This document shows positions 43,607 to 52,023 of a stretch of DNA of 64,000 bases, one piece after another. This DNA is from Nocardia yamanashiensis NBRC 100130 (GTDB lineage Bacteria; Actinomycetota; Actinomycetes; Mycobacteriales; Mycobacteriaceae), in NCBI RefSeq assembly GCF_001613325.1, contig NZ_BDCD01000038.1:33635-97634 (forward strand), written 5' to 3'. The position numbers and the translations under genes are program-made. A model generated the notes under the pieces. It searched no databases. It saw only the letters and a program-made list of their open reading frames with translations, and was not told the origin of the DNA. Positions within the stretch are counted from its first letter, which is position 1. Every line of letters begins with the position of its first letter.

Positions 43607-43718
43607 CGGAGCGCGCCAGGTGATCTTGTGCAGCGGCGGGCCAGGTCGATCACGGTCACAGGTCTACTGGGTGTAGCGAGCGCCGTTCCAGGTGAAGCAG
43701 GGCATCGCTGGTCTTCCC

Positions 43719-44384
43719 TCAGCATTCACGCGCTGCCGCCAGCGCCGTGCGCAGCGCGTCGCCGTATAACACCAGATCCTGTTGCGGGGCATCGCGTATC
43801 CCGGCTCGCGCCAGGGGTTCGGGTGTGCCTCTGATATCGCCGATGGCTACGAACCCCCAGCCGCGCTCCTCGGCGCGTTCCGCGCGGGGATGGCCGGCAT
43901 GCAGGACGAAGCCACGGGTGCCGACTGTGGAGTTCGAGAAGATCGCGTGTCCGTCGGCGCGTTCGAGTACCGCGCGCATCAGAATCGGCCCTAGTCCCGG
44001 TGTCCTGGCATGCCAGCTGTACATCTGGATCGAGACCGGATCACCTCGGACGGACTCGGGCAGGTCGCGCCAGACATCCGGGCGTGCTTCGAGATTCGCG
44101 GTGCGGAAGCGCCGAAACGAGGTGAAGCCGTCGACCCGGGCATCCGCACCGCGATGCACCAGGACCGTCATGTCCCCGCGCAGGATTCGTCGGTAGTCTT
44201 CGAGCTTCTGGACTCGCATGCCTGCGGTCAAGCGCGCCAGGCCACCCTCACCCGCGCCGGGCAGATCCCGGTAGGCGAGTTCGGCGGCACGAACGAGTGT
44301 TTCGACGATATCGACGAGATCTCCCGGACGCGCGGGCTCGAGTGCACGTGGACCTGACCGCGGTTCACTGGTCGGTTCGCCCAT
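43719..44384 (-). CDS. Possible GNAT-like acetyltransferase, unknown
   Basis: A 221-residue protein. Its layout suits a GNAT fold: VETLVRAAELAYRDL, a strand pair VLVHRGADARVDGFTSFRRF, then GPILMRAVLERA, where the acetyl-CoA loop would be expected, and GRGFVLHAGHPRAEERGWGFVAIGDI. The normal RxxGxG/A signature is not clear, so the call is weak. It is 112 bases from the toxin-like gene on the same strand. An immunity role is possible but unsupported. Confidence 0.45.
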   Translation of the reverse strand: MGEPTSEPRSGPRALEPARPGDLVDIVETLVRAAELAYRDLPGAGEGGLARLTAGMRVQKLEDYRRILRGDMTVLVHRGADARVDGFTSFRRFRTANLEARPDVWRDLPESVRGDPVSIQMYSWHARTPGLGPILMRAVLERADGHAIFSNSTVGTRGFVLHAGHPRAERAEERGWGFVAIGDIRGTPEPLARAGIRDAPQQDLVLYGDALRTALAAAREC

Positions 44385-44435
44385 TTCCCCTCGTACGTCG
44401 TGACGGTGGCACGAATGCCGTGTCGATCAGCGATG

Positions 44436-45449
44436 CTAGGGGAGTAGACGGTCGGCCGAGTTCCCGCCACCGGGAACATCGCTCGCCCAGCACACTGACG
44501 AGGCCCTTACCTCGGAGATGGTCCGGCCGCGTCGCCGCCGGAAGAGCGTGCGCAATGTGCCCGGGTTGAGATAACCGACACGGCCGGCAATCGATTCGAC
44601 GGTCATCGAGGTGGTGTGCAGCAGTTGGGTGGCGCGTTCGAGCCGGATCTCGTCGACGAACTCCTTGGGTGACATACCCAATTCGTCATGGGTCGCACGT
44701 TGCAAACTGCGCGGAGTGACGCCGAGTTCGCGTGCGACGTCGGCGATCTGGAACTGTTCGCCGACATGACCGGCGACCCAGCGCTGGAATCCGACGACCA
44801 GCGAATCACCGCGCGCCACGACCTCGGGGACCACCGACTGCCGGCGGCGGTCACCCGCGAGCAGATAACGGCCCGCGAGTTGCGCGGTGTCCGGACTCAG
44901 TCGCGCGATCAACGCCAGCGCCAGATCCAGATGCGCGATCGCTGCTCCAGCGGTCGTGACACCGTCGGCGTGGTAAACGGTATAGGCCTCGACGACTTCG
45001 ACTTTCGGGTAGCGCTTGCGGAACTGGGGACTGATGGTCCAATTGGTCGTGGCCCGAAGCCCGTCCAGCACACCGGCCTCGGCGAGCTGAAAAGTGCCGG
45101 TACAGGCTGCCGCGAGCTGTGTGCCGTGGCTCCGCGCCGCGGAGATGTGTTCCAGTACCGGTCGATTGACTGGATCCGAGACCCGCGAGATGATCCGGTC
45201 GGCGGACATCGCGAGCATCGCGGGTACGACCAGGATGTCGGCCGTCTCACACCGCGCGAGCGGCAATGTCGGCACCAGGTGCTCGTGCGCGGTGCGGACG
45301 CTCTCTCCCTGCGATATGGTTCGCACCCGCCACGGTGTCGCCTCCGGATCTGTTTCCGGCAGTAGGGAATTGGCTACGGTGAATACTTCCAGCACCGCCG
45401 ACAACCCCAGGTCGGAAACTCCATCGGTGACCAGTACGGCGACATCCAT
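44436..45449 (-). CDS. GlxA/AraC-type transcriptional regulator
   Basis: A 337-residue protein. Residues 1-195 are a DJ-1/PfpI-like amidase fold (VAVLVTDGVSDLGLSAVLEVF; AACTGTFQLAEAGVLDG). Residues 225-320 are an AraC family DNA-binding domain with two helix-turn-helix motifs (FQIADVARELGVTPRSLQR; SVESIAGRVGYLNPGTLRTLFRR). GlxA-type regulators act as activators, often of an adjacent divergent gene. Here that is the ThrRS-editing-like gene, separated by a 112-base gap. The nucleophile-elbow cysteine is in AACTGTF, so an active site remains possible. Effector unknown. Confidence 0.88.
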   Translation of the reverse strand: MDVAVLVTDGVSDLGLSAVLEVFTVANSLLPETDPEATPWRVRTISQGESVRTAHEHLVPTLPLARCETADILVVPAMLAMSADRIISRVSDPVNRPVLEHISAARSHGTQLAAACTGTFQLAEAGVLDGLRATTNWTISPQFRKRYPKVEVVEAYTVYHADGVTTAGAAIAHLDLALALIARLSPDTAQLAGRYLLAGDRRRQSVVPEVVARGDSLVVGFQRWVAGHVGEQFQIADVARELGVTPRSLQRATHDELGMSPKEFVDEIRLERATQLLHTTSMTVESIAGRVGYLNPGTLRTLFRRRRGRTISEVRASSVCWASDVPGGGNSADRLLP

Positions 45450-45561
45450 GTCGCAAACAGTACTGAATATGTCGTTTCAGACACTCCGCAACGGCGCAAA
45501 GGCGACATAGGGTGCTTCGACGGTCACCCCCGCGTGGCCCCGCGAGAAAGGATCGCAAACC

Positions 45562-46113
45562 ATGCGAATCTTCAGCAGTCGTAGTCGCGTGTTCGAGTAT
45601 GCGCCGACTGCGCCCGCTCCGTGCGCGGTCGGCTTGGATGCCGCCGCGGTCGGTGTGGTGAACGAATTCGCGGACTGCTTGGTGGTAACCATGACAATTG
45701 AGCCCGGTGATCAGCGGCTCGGGAAAGCCGCTGCCAATGTGATCGAGCGGATCGCGGTTCGAACCGGCGCTTCGTCGGTCGTGATAGACGGTCGGATTAA
45801 AACTCCAGCGGCTGACGACCATCCCAGCGGTGCCGACATCCTCGAGGCATTGGCCGATGCTTTGGACATCCTGGCTGAGGTCACCGAAACCGCCACTGCC
45901 GGTGGGAGACCCGTTCATCTGATGCCCTTCGGCTGGCACACCGACACGCGGCTTGAACTCGCCCAAGGCAGCGACGCCCGCCATCTCGTACACCTATGCC
46001 CCAACAGCGTCCAGCGCGGTCGAGTTGTAGCGGCTTTGAATACCACGCCGTTCCACGGCATGGATGAATCACGGTCGGTCCCGACGGTTCCGGTCGATTC
46101 GGCCCACTCCTGA
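45562..46113 (+). CDS. Stand-alone ThrRS editing-domain-like protein
   Basis: A 183-residue protein resembling the archaeal-type threonyl-tRNA synthetase editing domain: MRIFSSRSRVFEYAPT at the start (family MRILLIHSDYFEYE), a strand FADCLVVTMTIEPGDQ, SGADILEALADAL and the diagnostic PFGWHTDTRLELAQGSDARHLVH (family PFGWYK...HPLSE). In archaea the domain hydrolyses Ser-tRNA(Thr). As a free protein it may be a trans-editing enzyme or a D-aminoacyl-tRNA deacylase relative. GAAAGGA lies 12 bases before ATG 45562. It is divergent from the GlxA/AraC gene, probably its regulator. Confidence 0.7.
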   Translation: MRIFSSRSRVFEYAPTAPAPCAVGLDAAAVGVVNEFADCLVVTMTIEPGDQRLGKAAANVIERIAVRTGASSVVIDGRIKTPAADDHPSGADILEALADALDILAEVTETATAGGRPVHLMPFGWHTDTRLELAQGSDARHLVHLCPNSVQRGRVVAALNTTPFHGMDESRSVPTVPVDSAHS

Positions 46114-46463
46114 AGTGGCGCGCACACCCGATCAGCGATACCTCGCCCTCCGCAGTGACCGATGGTGCTCGTCCCAAAACCCATCGGCCACCACGACCGA
46201 ACCGCATTCGTCATGCCTGTACGACGAACCGGCCTTCGGAGGCAGTCGAAAGCGCCGGATCACGGCGCGATTTCGACCAGACGACCGAGTTGCGGAGATG
46301 AGGGAACCGCAACCCGCTCAGTGTGCCGCTGCCCGACGGCACGTTCAATGATTCCTCATCGGCGTCGATCTCGTCTCGGCTCTGTTCCCAGCGTGGGGAA
46401 TCCTGGCGAAGGATCAGACGCTCACCCGGCTGTGTACCGAACGGGTGGCGACACCGACGATGT
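46114..46463. other. 350-base gap with palindrome copy 7 and no gene
   Basis: The gap lies between the stop of the editing-like gene and the stop of the minus-strand gene at 46464. Open frames in it have poor coding character. Its only notable element is the palindrome TTCCCA-GCGT-GGGGAA at 46385-46400. Because both neighbours end here, the palindrome has no obvious downstream gene. Confidence 0.5.
46385..46400. promoter_or_regulatory. Palindrome copy 7, apparently without a target gene
   Basis: One mismatch to TTCCCA-N4-TGGGAA, positioned between convergent stops. It may mark an unannotated RNA or be a relic of rearrangement. Confidence 0.4.
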
Positions 46464-47012
46464 TCACCACCGGAAATACGCTTCCCGGGCGACATCGGGA
46501 AATCCGGCCGACCTGTCTTCCGCGAGTTTGCGCTTGCGGTCCGCCACGATCCTGGCGGCCGCAGCGAACCAATCGGTCACAGAGGGCCATCGCATCTCGA
46601 CCGTGCCTGATTCGTGCAGGAGCCACAGCGGCGGGTCCGGTTCATCGAGATCCTTGCCGTCGACGATCACGTAGTTGTACGAACCGATTTCGGCCAGCAC
46701 GAGCATCCCGCCCGGGTCGCTCAACGCATGGTCTGCAGCATCGTCCAAACCCGCCAGCGCTTCCTGCTTTTCCTCGCCGTTCACCGCGGACACACCGAAC
46801 AGGGCTCCTGAATACCAAATTCCAGGGTCTTTCCCGATTACTCGGAATACCTCACGTGCGGCTACGGGGATCGCCCGGGCTCGTTGTTGTTCGAGCATTC
46901 GATCGATTTCGTCATCGGACGCGCCGACGACCATATCGGGCCGGAATCCGTCGGCGACCGCGGCCGCGAAGATCGCACGGACCCGCACCTCGGATTCTTG
47001 AAGGCTGGTCAT
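46464..47012 (-). CDS. Possible immunity protein (SUKH/SMI1-like)
   Basis: A 182-residue acidic protein: SLQESEVRVRAIFAAAVADG, VSAVNGEEKQEALAGL, then GGMLVLAEIGSYNYVIVDGKDLDEPDPPLWLLHESGTVE and WPSVTDWFAA near the end. The alternating strands with a final SxxxWF helix recall SMI1/KNR4 (SUKH) immunity proteins, though this is weak. ATG overlaps the stop of the upstream gene (ATGA), so it is made together with that protein, as is usual for a toxin and its antidote. It ends the minus-strand operon. Chosen over the longer frame because the overlap fits exactly. Confidence 0.5.
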   Translation of the reverse strand: MTSLQESEVRVRAIFAAAVADGFRPDMVVGASDDEIDRMLEQQRARAIPVAAREVFRVIGKDPGIWYSGALFGVSAVNGEEKQEALAGLDDAADHALSDPGGMLVLAEIGSYNYVIVDGKDLDEPDPPLWLLHESGTVEMRWPSVTDWFAAAARIVADRKRKLAEDRSAGFPDVAREAYFRW

Positions 47013-47893
47013 GTTGTGGTACCCCACATTTCGTCGTTTTCGGGATTTCGCGCGGTGATTCGAACCCTGCCGGCGAATGCACCGCGGAAGTCGCGCAGCA
47101 CATCCTGACATGAATCACATATCTGAGCGAGTGGACTCAGCGACATAGCCCGTCCGCGTGGAAAGTCGATGACCAGGGCCACGTCGACATCGATGCTGCC
47201 GAGATCGACCCCGAGTCGCTGCGCCGACCGTCCGATCACTACGGCCGGGTCGACAGGGTAACCGTCGGGCTGCGCCGGCGCTGCCTGGACCACATCCCTG
47301 ATGACTGCCTCGACCTCGGCTTTCGTTCTCCCGGAACCGATCTCCAGAATCCGGCGGGTGAGATCCTCGAGCAGCTTGGGCTCGGAATCGAACGCTCGGC
47401 TGATGCCGTCTACCTCGCTGGTCTTGAATATCCGGCTTCCTTCGTCCGGGAGTTGCGGTAGCCGCTCTCCAGGGGTTCCCCGCAGCGCGCGACGGTCGCC
47501 ACTGGTCGCGGCGAGTTCTTCGAAGAACGGCTTCCCGTTGACGGCGCCCGATGCCGTACCCGTGGTCACCGTTCGCTTGGGCCAGCGGTTACGACCTCCC
47601 TCGGATGCCCCCGAGACGGGACCGTCGCGGATCGTCCGGACTTGCCGCAGCAATTCGTTGTAGTGGGTCTCGCTCCCGAATCCAGCTTTGGCCAGGATGT
47701 CCTGGGCGAGGTCTCGGTCCTTCTTGGCAAGCCCCTTCCCAGCGGCGCGGGCCCCCCGCGCGGCGTGACGCGCCGGTGTCACCCGTGCGGCCGCCGCGAA
47801 GCCTTCGGTCAGATCCTCGGCCAGTTCCTTGACCAGGCGGGCGGGTGAGCTTCGCTGACTCTTCCTGCTCGACCTGGAACCCGCGCGTTTCAC
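47009..47893 (-). CDS. Toxin-like basic protein with CxxC motif, unknown
   Basis: A 294-residue protein starting with GTG. The N-terminus is strongly basic (MKRAGSRSSRKSQRSSPAR), with a helical, Ala/Arg-rich part (RHAARGARAAGKGLAKKDRDLAQDIL). The C-terminus ends in a compact region: VIDFPRGRAMSLSPLAQICDSCQDVLRDF followed by RVRITARN. The C-x-x-C in PLAQICDSCQDV resembles the second zinc motif of deaminase-fold toxins, but no HAE/CAE partner motif is clear; HYNE is the nearest. The overlap with the following acidic gene suggests a toxin-immunity pair. It starts nine bases after the previous gene's stop. Confidence 0.5.
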   Translation of the reverse strand: MKRAGSRSSRKSQRSSPARLVKELAEDLTEGFAAAARVTPARHAARGARAAGKGLAKKDRDLAQDILAKAGFGSETHYNELLRQVRTIRDGPVSGASEGGRNRWPKRTVTTGTASGAVNGKPFFEELAATSGDRRALRGTPGERLPQLPDEGSRIFKTSEVDGISRAFDSEPKLLEDLTRRILEIGSGRTKAEVEAVIRDVVQAAPAQPDGYPVDPAVVIGRSAQRLGVDLGSIDVDVALVIDFPRGRAMSLSPLAQICDSCQDVLRDFRGAFAGRVRITARNPENDEMWGTTT

Positions 47894-47902
47894 CCGATCG
47901 AC

Positions 47903-48340
47903 TCAGTCTCGTTGCCGCACGGTGAGTTTGCGCAACAGCCGGGAGCGCCCGGTGAATTGGAGAGTCAGAGTCTTATCAGCGCGATACTCGCGGAAGGTGA
48001 CCGTGCCTTCCGGTGGGACGCGCGGGTCGATTTCGACGAGGTCGCGGGCGAAGGCGAAGCCGCCAGAGAGGTCGGATTGGTAGAAGCGGCTCTCGGCGCG
48101 GGGCGTGAGAATCAGGATGGGGTGATGCGGTGCGATGTCGGGGCGGCGCAGAGAAACAATCGAGAACGGTCCGGCGACCGGAAAACCCAGCAACTCGCGT
48201 ACACCCGGGGTCGCACACATTACTTCGCGCAATTCGACACCGCATGCGCGAGAGACCATTTCGGTAGTGAGAATGCCCGGCGCCGCGGTGATCGCGGCGG
48301 TGATCGAGAACAAGCTCTCGATCTGCGAGGGAATGGCCAT
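47903..48340 (-). CDS. Small protein leading the minus-strand toxin-like operon
   Basis: A 145-residue protein (MAIPSQIESLFSITAAITAAPG...LTVRQRD). The N-terminal 40 residues are helical and the rest is rich in beta strands (PFSIVSLRRPD; HPILILTPRAES; GTVTFREYRADKTLTLQFTG). I do not recognise a family. Located first in a three-gene operon before the toxin-like and immunity-like genes, it might be a chaperone or a secretion adaptor. The longer frame upstream (to 48586) is rejected because its codons look like intergenic sequence; ATG 48340 lacks a strong ribosome site. Confidence 0.5.
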   Translation of the reverse strand: MAIPSQIESLFSITAAITAAPGILTTEMVSRACGVELREVMCATPGVRELLGFPVAGPFSIVSLRRPDIAPHHPILILTPRAESRFYQSDLSGGFAFARDLVEIDPRVPPEGTVTFREYRADKTLTLQFTGRSRLLRKLTVRQRD

Positions 48341-48688
48341 GCTGCCGCCGTTCGTTCGGGGAGACGAATGCTCGCCGCGCCGACCGGAACTCCGCGCGTT
48401 CACGGCCGGCGCAACGACAGACCACCGATGAGAAGTGTGAGAGCCGGCGATCTGGACGAGGTGGCCGATCCACCCGGTGGGGTTCGAATGGATCGGCCGG
48501 ATTCGGCGGCACCTGCGGGGATAGGGCATGGCCGGCTCCGGTTCCCTCGGAAACCGGCCAGTGGTTCGGCCGCCGTCGCTATTCAACCCCGGCGACCGCG
48601 CCCGGCAATTCCCAGTGATGGGAAGTCTCCGGCCTGACGTGCGTGTCTACCCTCGAGCAGACGAGAACGGCGGAAGGGAAATCCGAGG
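48341..48688. other. Divergent promoter region of eccA and the minus-strand operon
   Basis: A 348-base non-coding gap between two divergently read genes. It contains palindrome copy 8 near the eccA side. Candidate -10 element TACCCT (48648-48653) lies 24 bases after the palindrome, but this is weak evidence. Nothing else is recognised. Confidence 0.5.
48609..48624. promoter_or_regulatory. Palindrome copy 8 (perfect), putative eccA operator
   Basis: TTCCCA-GTGA-TGGGAA, a perfect match, 65 bases before the eccA start codon and so in front of the whole eccA-eccB-eccC operon. Confidence 0.65.
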
Positions 48689-50449
48689 GTGTCAGCGGCC
48701 GAGGACGCGTTCTACACGGGAGTTCAAAGTCTCGGATTGGTTGCCGGGGGTGTACGCAACGACCAGCACGCGCTGGCCGCGTTCCGGGCAGCCACCGAAC
48801 TCGATCCGGACATGTGCGATGCCTGGCTGGGCCGGGCCATGGCGGGGGAGGTCACCGGCGAGGTCGTCTACGGCGCTTACCGTTCGGTTCACAACCTGTA
48901 TCGCGACCAGCAGCGCGCCGCGCTGCCCGACCGGTCCCTGTGGTGCCAGGTCGACACCGGCATGTACGGGCTGCGAGTGACGATGGCCGACCGCGATCAG
49001 ATCGCCATAGCGCAGGCCTGCCTGTACGCCGAAGGCGGCGAATGGGCTGAGGCCGCATCCATTCTCGAACCGCTGCGCGGCGACGATGTCGCCGAATTCA
49101 CGCTGCAGTCCCTGTACTTCCGCACCCGGCGCTGGCCCGACGTGATCGAATCACGCACCGCCAAACCGCTTCTCGGCGACAGCCTGCTCGACATCGCCGC
49201 CGAGCTGATGGCCACCCAGGCCCTCGCGCAACTGGGCCGCTTCGGCGAGGCACTGCCGCGCGCGCAGCGCATCGTCGAGGACTGCGCCTCCGGCAGCCTG
49301 TCCTACATCTGGGCCGACGCGCACTTCGTGCTGGGAATGATCCTGCGCCACAACGGCGAACACGAGACCGCCGACCGGATCCTCAAGGGCCTGCAAGGTT
49401 CCTCGCTGTGGCCGCAGCGCCCCCAATGGCAGCGCGCGGTCGAAGACAAAGCGTTCCGGCTCGAGATCACCAGTGCCGAGGTCATCACCACCCGGACCGA
49501 TCGCTGGAACCCGGCCTCGGGCGACGACCCAACCGAAGCCGCCGCCTCGACTGCCCGCTCCGGCCGGGAAGCCCTGCTGGCCGAAGCCTCCGAGCTGTTG
49601 CAAGCCCAGATCGGCATGGACTCGGTCAAGGAACAGGTCGACCGGATCAAATCCGGTGTACTGATGGACCAGGTCCGCGCCAAACGCGGCCTGGCCGTGG
49701 ACTCCCGCTCCCATCACCTGATCTTCTCCGGCCCGCCGGGCACCGGAAAGACGACCATCGCACGCGTCGTCGCCAAGATCTTCGCCGGACTCGGCGTGGT
49801 GCAGAACGCCGACGTGATCGAGGTGTCGCGCAACGACATGGTCGGCACCCACCTCGGCCACACCGCACCGAAAACCAACGCGCTTATCGACTCCGCGCTG
49901 GGCGGGGTGCTCTTCATCGACGAGGCCTACACCCTGGTGCAGGAAGGACTCTCCGGCGGCGACGCCTTCGGCAAGGAAGCGGTCGACACGCTCCTGGCGC
50001 GCATGGAGAACGACCGCGACAAACTGGTGGTGGTCATCGCCGGATACGAAGACCAGATCGATCGATTCCTGGCCTCCAACGACGGCCTGGCCTCACGGTT
50101 CACCAAACGCGTCCGCTTCTCCAGCTACGAAGCCGACGAGCTGGTGCGGATCGCCGACCACATTGCGCAGAAGAAGGATTCGATCCTGGCCGCCGACGCG
50201 CGCCGGACCCTGTTCGAGCGCTGCCAGGACCTGTCGGGCCAGAGCCGCAACGGCCGCCGGCTCATCGACCTGGCCGGCAACGGCCGCTTCGTCCGCAATG
50301 TGATCGAAGCCGCCGAGGCCGAACGCGACTACCGGTTCACCCGCGAACACACCGACATCGCCGCCATGACCGACGAAGCGCTCATGACCATCACCGTCGC
50401 CGACATCACCGCCGCGCTGGAAGGGCTCGCGCCGGCCGGGCGAGGCTGA
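48689..50449 (+). CDS. eccA: EccA, AAA+ ATPase of the ESX system
   Basis: A 586-residue cytosolic AAA+ ATPase. Residues 1-280 form the TPR-like helical N-domain typical of EccA. The C-terminal AAA domain has Walker A GPPGTGKT at residues 348-355, Walker B GGVLFIDEAYTL, and sensor segments (RKTKDKLVVVIAGYEDQ region; NGRRLIDLAGNGRFVRNVIEAAE). EccA works with EspG to handle PE/PPE-type substrates. It is found in ESX-1, -2, -3 and -5 systems and is not a membrane component. GTG 48689 follows GAGGG. It leads a coupled operon with eccB (two bases apart) and eccC, behind a perfect TTCCCA palindrome. Confidence 0.95.
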   Translation: MSAAEDAFYTGVQSLGLVAGGVRNDQHALAAFRAATELDPDMCDAWLGRAMAGEVTGEVVYGAYRSVHNLYRDQQRAALPDRSLWCQVDTGMYGLRVTMADRDQIAIAQACLYAEGGEWAEAASILEPLRGDDVAEFTLQSLYFRTRRWPDVIESRTAKPLLGDSLLDIAAELMATQALAQLGRFGEALPRAQRIVEDCASGSLSYIWADAHFVLGMILRHNGEHETADRILKGLQGSSLWPQRPQWQRAVEDKAFRLEITSAEVITTRTDRWNPASGDDPTEAAASTARSGREALLAEASELLQAQIGMDSVKEQVDRIKSGVLMDQVRAKRGLAVDSRSHHLIFSGPPGTGKTTIARVVAKIFAGLGVVQNADVIEVSRNDMVGTHLGHTAPKTNALIDSALGGVLFIDEAYTLVQEGLSGGDAFGKEAVDTLLARMENDRDKLVVVIAGYEDQIDRFLASNDGLASRFTKRVRFSSYEADELVRIADHIAQKKDSILAADARRTLFERCQDLSGQSRNGRRLIDLAGNGRFVRNVIEAAEAERDYRFTREHTDIAAMTDEALMTITVADITAALEGLAPAGRG

Positions 50450-50451
50450 GC

Positions 50452-52023
50452 GTGCAATCCAAGATTCCCAAGACCGTGGCCCGCTTCCGCGTGGTCACCA
50501 AACATCAGATCTCGGGCTGGCGCTTCCTGTTCCGGCGCATCGAGCACGCCCTGGTGCGCCGGGACGCCTCGATGATCGACGACCCGCAGCGCGGCCGATC
50601 CACCGCCCTGTCGCTGGGCGTCGCGCTGGCATGCGTGATCATCGCAGGATCGGCGGTGCTGTCTTTCTTCAAACCCGCCAAGCAGGTGGGAGATTCGGCC
50701 ATCGTGGCCGAGAAGGACACCGGCGCGTTGTTCGTCCGGATCGGCCCCCGATTGCATCCCGCCTTGAACCTGACCTCCGCGCGGCTCATCGTGGGCAGCC
50801 CGGCCAACCCGGTACTCGTCTCCCGTGATGAACTGGCCAAGTACCCGCGCGGACCGCTGGTCGGCATCGCGGGCGCACCGGGCAGCATCACGGATTCGGG
50901 CGGCCGCGATTCCTCCTGGACGGTGTGTGACGGCGTGCGCACCGGCACGGCCGCGCCCGTGGATCCGGCCACCGGATTGCCGACCGTCAGCCGAGCATCC
51001 TTGCGCACCACCGCCATCGGCGGCCCGCTCACCGTGGACGGTGAGAAGGTGCGACCGCTGGCCGACGGCGAGGCCCGGCTGCTGCGCGGCGGCAACACCA
51101 CCTGGCTGGTGTATCCCGACCGGGATCACGGAGTGGTCCGCGCCGCAATCGATCTCGGCAATTCCGCGGTCACCCTCGCGCTCGGTCTCGACTCCACCGC
51201 GACCATGCTGCAGGCGTCGGCGGGCTTGCTCGGTGCGATCCCGGAGGCCCCGCCGATCAGAGTGCCGGAGATACCTGGTGCCGGGCAGTTGACGACCTTG
51301 AGTTCCGGGCTGAGCGTGGCGGTGGGTTCGGTGCTGACGGTCGCCACCGTCGATCGGGGTACCGCCTACTATCTGGTGTCGCAATCCGGTGTGGTGCAGG
51401 TCGGCCCGGTACTGGCCGCCATGATCCGCAACGCGGACTCCTATGGTTCGGTGACCACCAATTCGGTCGGTCCGGATGTGATCGCGGCCAATCTGCGCCC
51501 CGGATCCTGGCCGGGCACGGCAACCTATCCCACCGCGCAAGTTCGGCTCGTCGGTGTCGATCGCTACGACACCACCTGCTATCACTGGTCGCGCGGTGCC
51601 TCCGAGCTCAACGCCACCACCCGCGTGCTGGTCGGCCGGCAATTGCCGGTCGCCAGCGAGGAGTCCACGCGCACAGTGCCTTTGGTGACCGCCACCGGTG
51701 CGCAGGGCGGGACCGCCGATGCCGCCTACCTGCCGCGCAGCACCGGCCGATTCGTTCGAGTCACCGGCACCGACCCGGCCTCCCCATTGCGTGAGGCGCT
51801 GTTCTGGATCTCCGACAGCGGCGTGCGCTACGGCATCGAGGTCGCGCCCTCCGGCGGCTCCGACCCGACCTTGACCGCGCTCGCCCTGCGCAATCCGGTG
51901 CCGGCGCCCTGGAGCGTGGTCTCGCTCTTCGCGGCCGGCCCAACCCTGTCGCAACGCGACGCCCGCGTTCAACACGACGCCCTGCCCGTGGATACCGCGG
52001 CCACGGCGTTGCCCGGAGGATGA
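50452..52023 (+). CDS. eccB: EccB, ESX membrane-core protein
   Basis: A 523-residue protein. Its start VQSKIPKTVARFRVVTKHQISGWRFLFRRIEHALVRRD is the conserved EccB cytosolic tail, followed by one membrane helix (residues about 45-68, ALSLGVALACVIIAGSAVLSFF) and a large periplasmic domain with repeats and cysteines (TVCDGVRTG; DTTCYHWSRG). EccB forms the periplasmic part of the ESX pore with EccC, EccD, EccE and MycP. Start GTG 50452 is two bases after the eccA stop; the frame is open far upstream only through overlap with eccA. The stop overlaps the eccC start by four bases. Confidence 0.95.
   Translation: MQSKIPKTVARFRVVTKHQISGWRFLFRRIEHALVRRDASMIDDPQRGRSTALSLGVALACVIIAGSAVLSFFKPAKQVGDSAIVAEKDTGALFVRIGPRLHPALNLTSARLIVGSPANPVLVSRDELAKYPRGPLVGIAGAPGSITDSGGRDSSWTVCDGVRTGTAAPVDPATGLPTVSRASLRTTAIGGPLTVDGEKVRPLADGEARLLRGGNTTWLVYPDRDHGVVRAAIDLGNSAVTLALGLDSTATMLQASAGLLGAIPEAPPIRVPEIPGAGQLTTLSSGLSVAVGSVLTVATVDRGTAYYLVSQSGVVQVGPVLAAMIRNADSYGSVTTNSVGPDVIAANLRPGSWPGTATYPTAQVRLVGVDRYDTTCYHWSRGASELNATTRVLVGRQLPVASEESTRTVPLVTATGAQGGTADAAYLPRSTGRFVRVTGTDPASPLREALFWISDSGVRYGIEVAPSGGSDPTLTALALRNPVPAPWSVVSLFAAGPTLSQRDARVQHDALPVDTAATALPGG

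Noticed and set aside
43453..43725. 90-codon minus frame upstream of the toxin-like gene
   Set aside because: No ribosome site or recognisable pattern; it may only be part of a decayed N-terminus.
46211..46495. 94-codon minus-strand frame in the gap with palindrome copy 7
   Set aside because: It overlaps the palindrome and the end of the next gene, has poor coding character and no ribosome site.
49408..50451. N-terminal extension of the eccB frame into eccA
   Set aside because: The extension is Arg/Pro-rich noise; the conserved EccB N-terminus begins at GTG 50452.
50329..51975. 548-codon minus-strand frame opposite eccB
   Set aside because: Shadow of eccB; composition is Gly/Arg/His-rich and no family pattern is visible.
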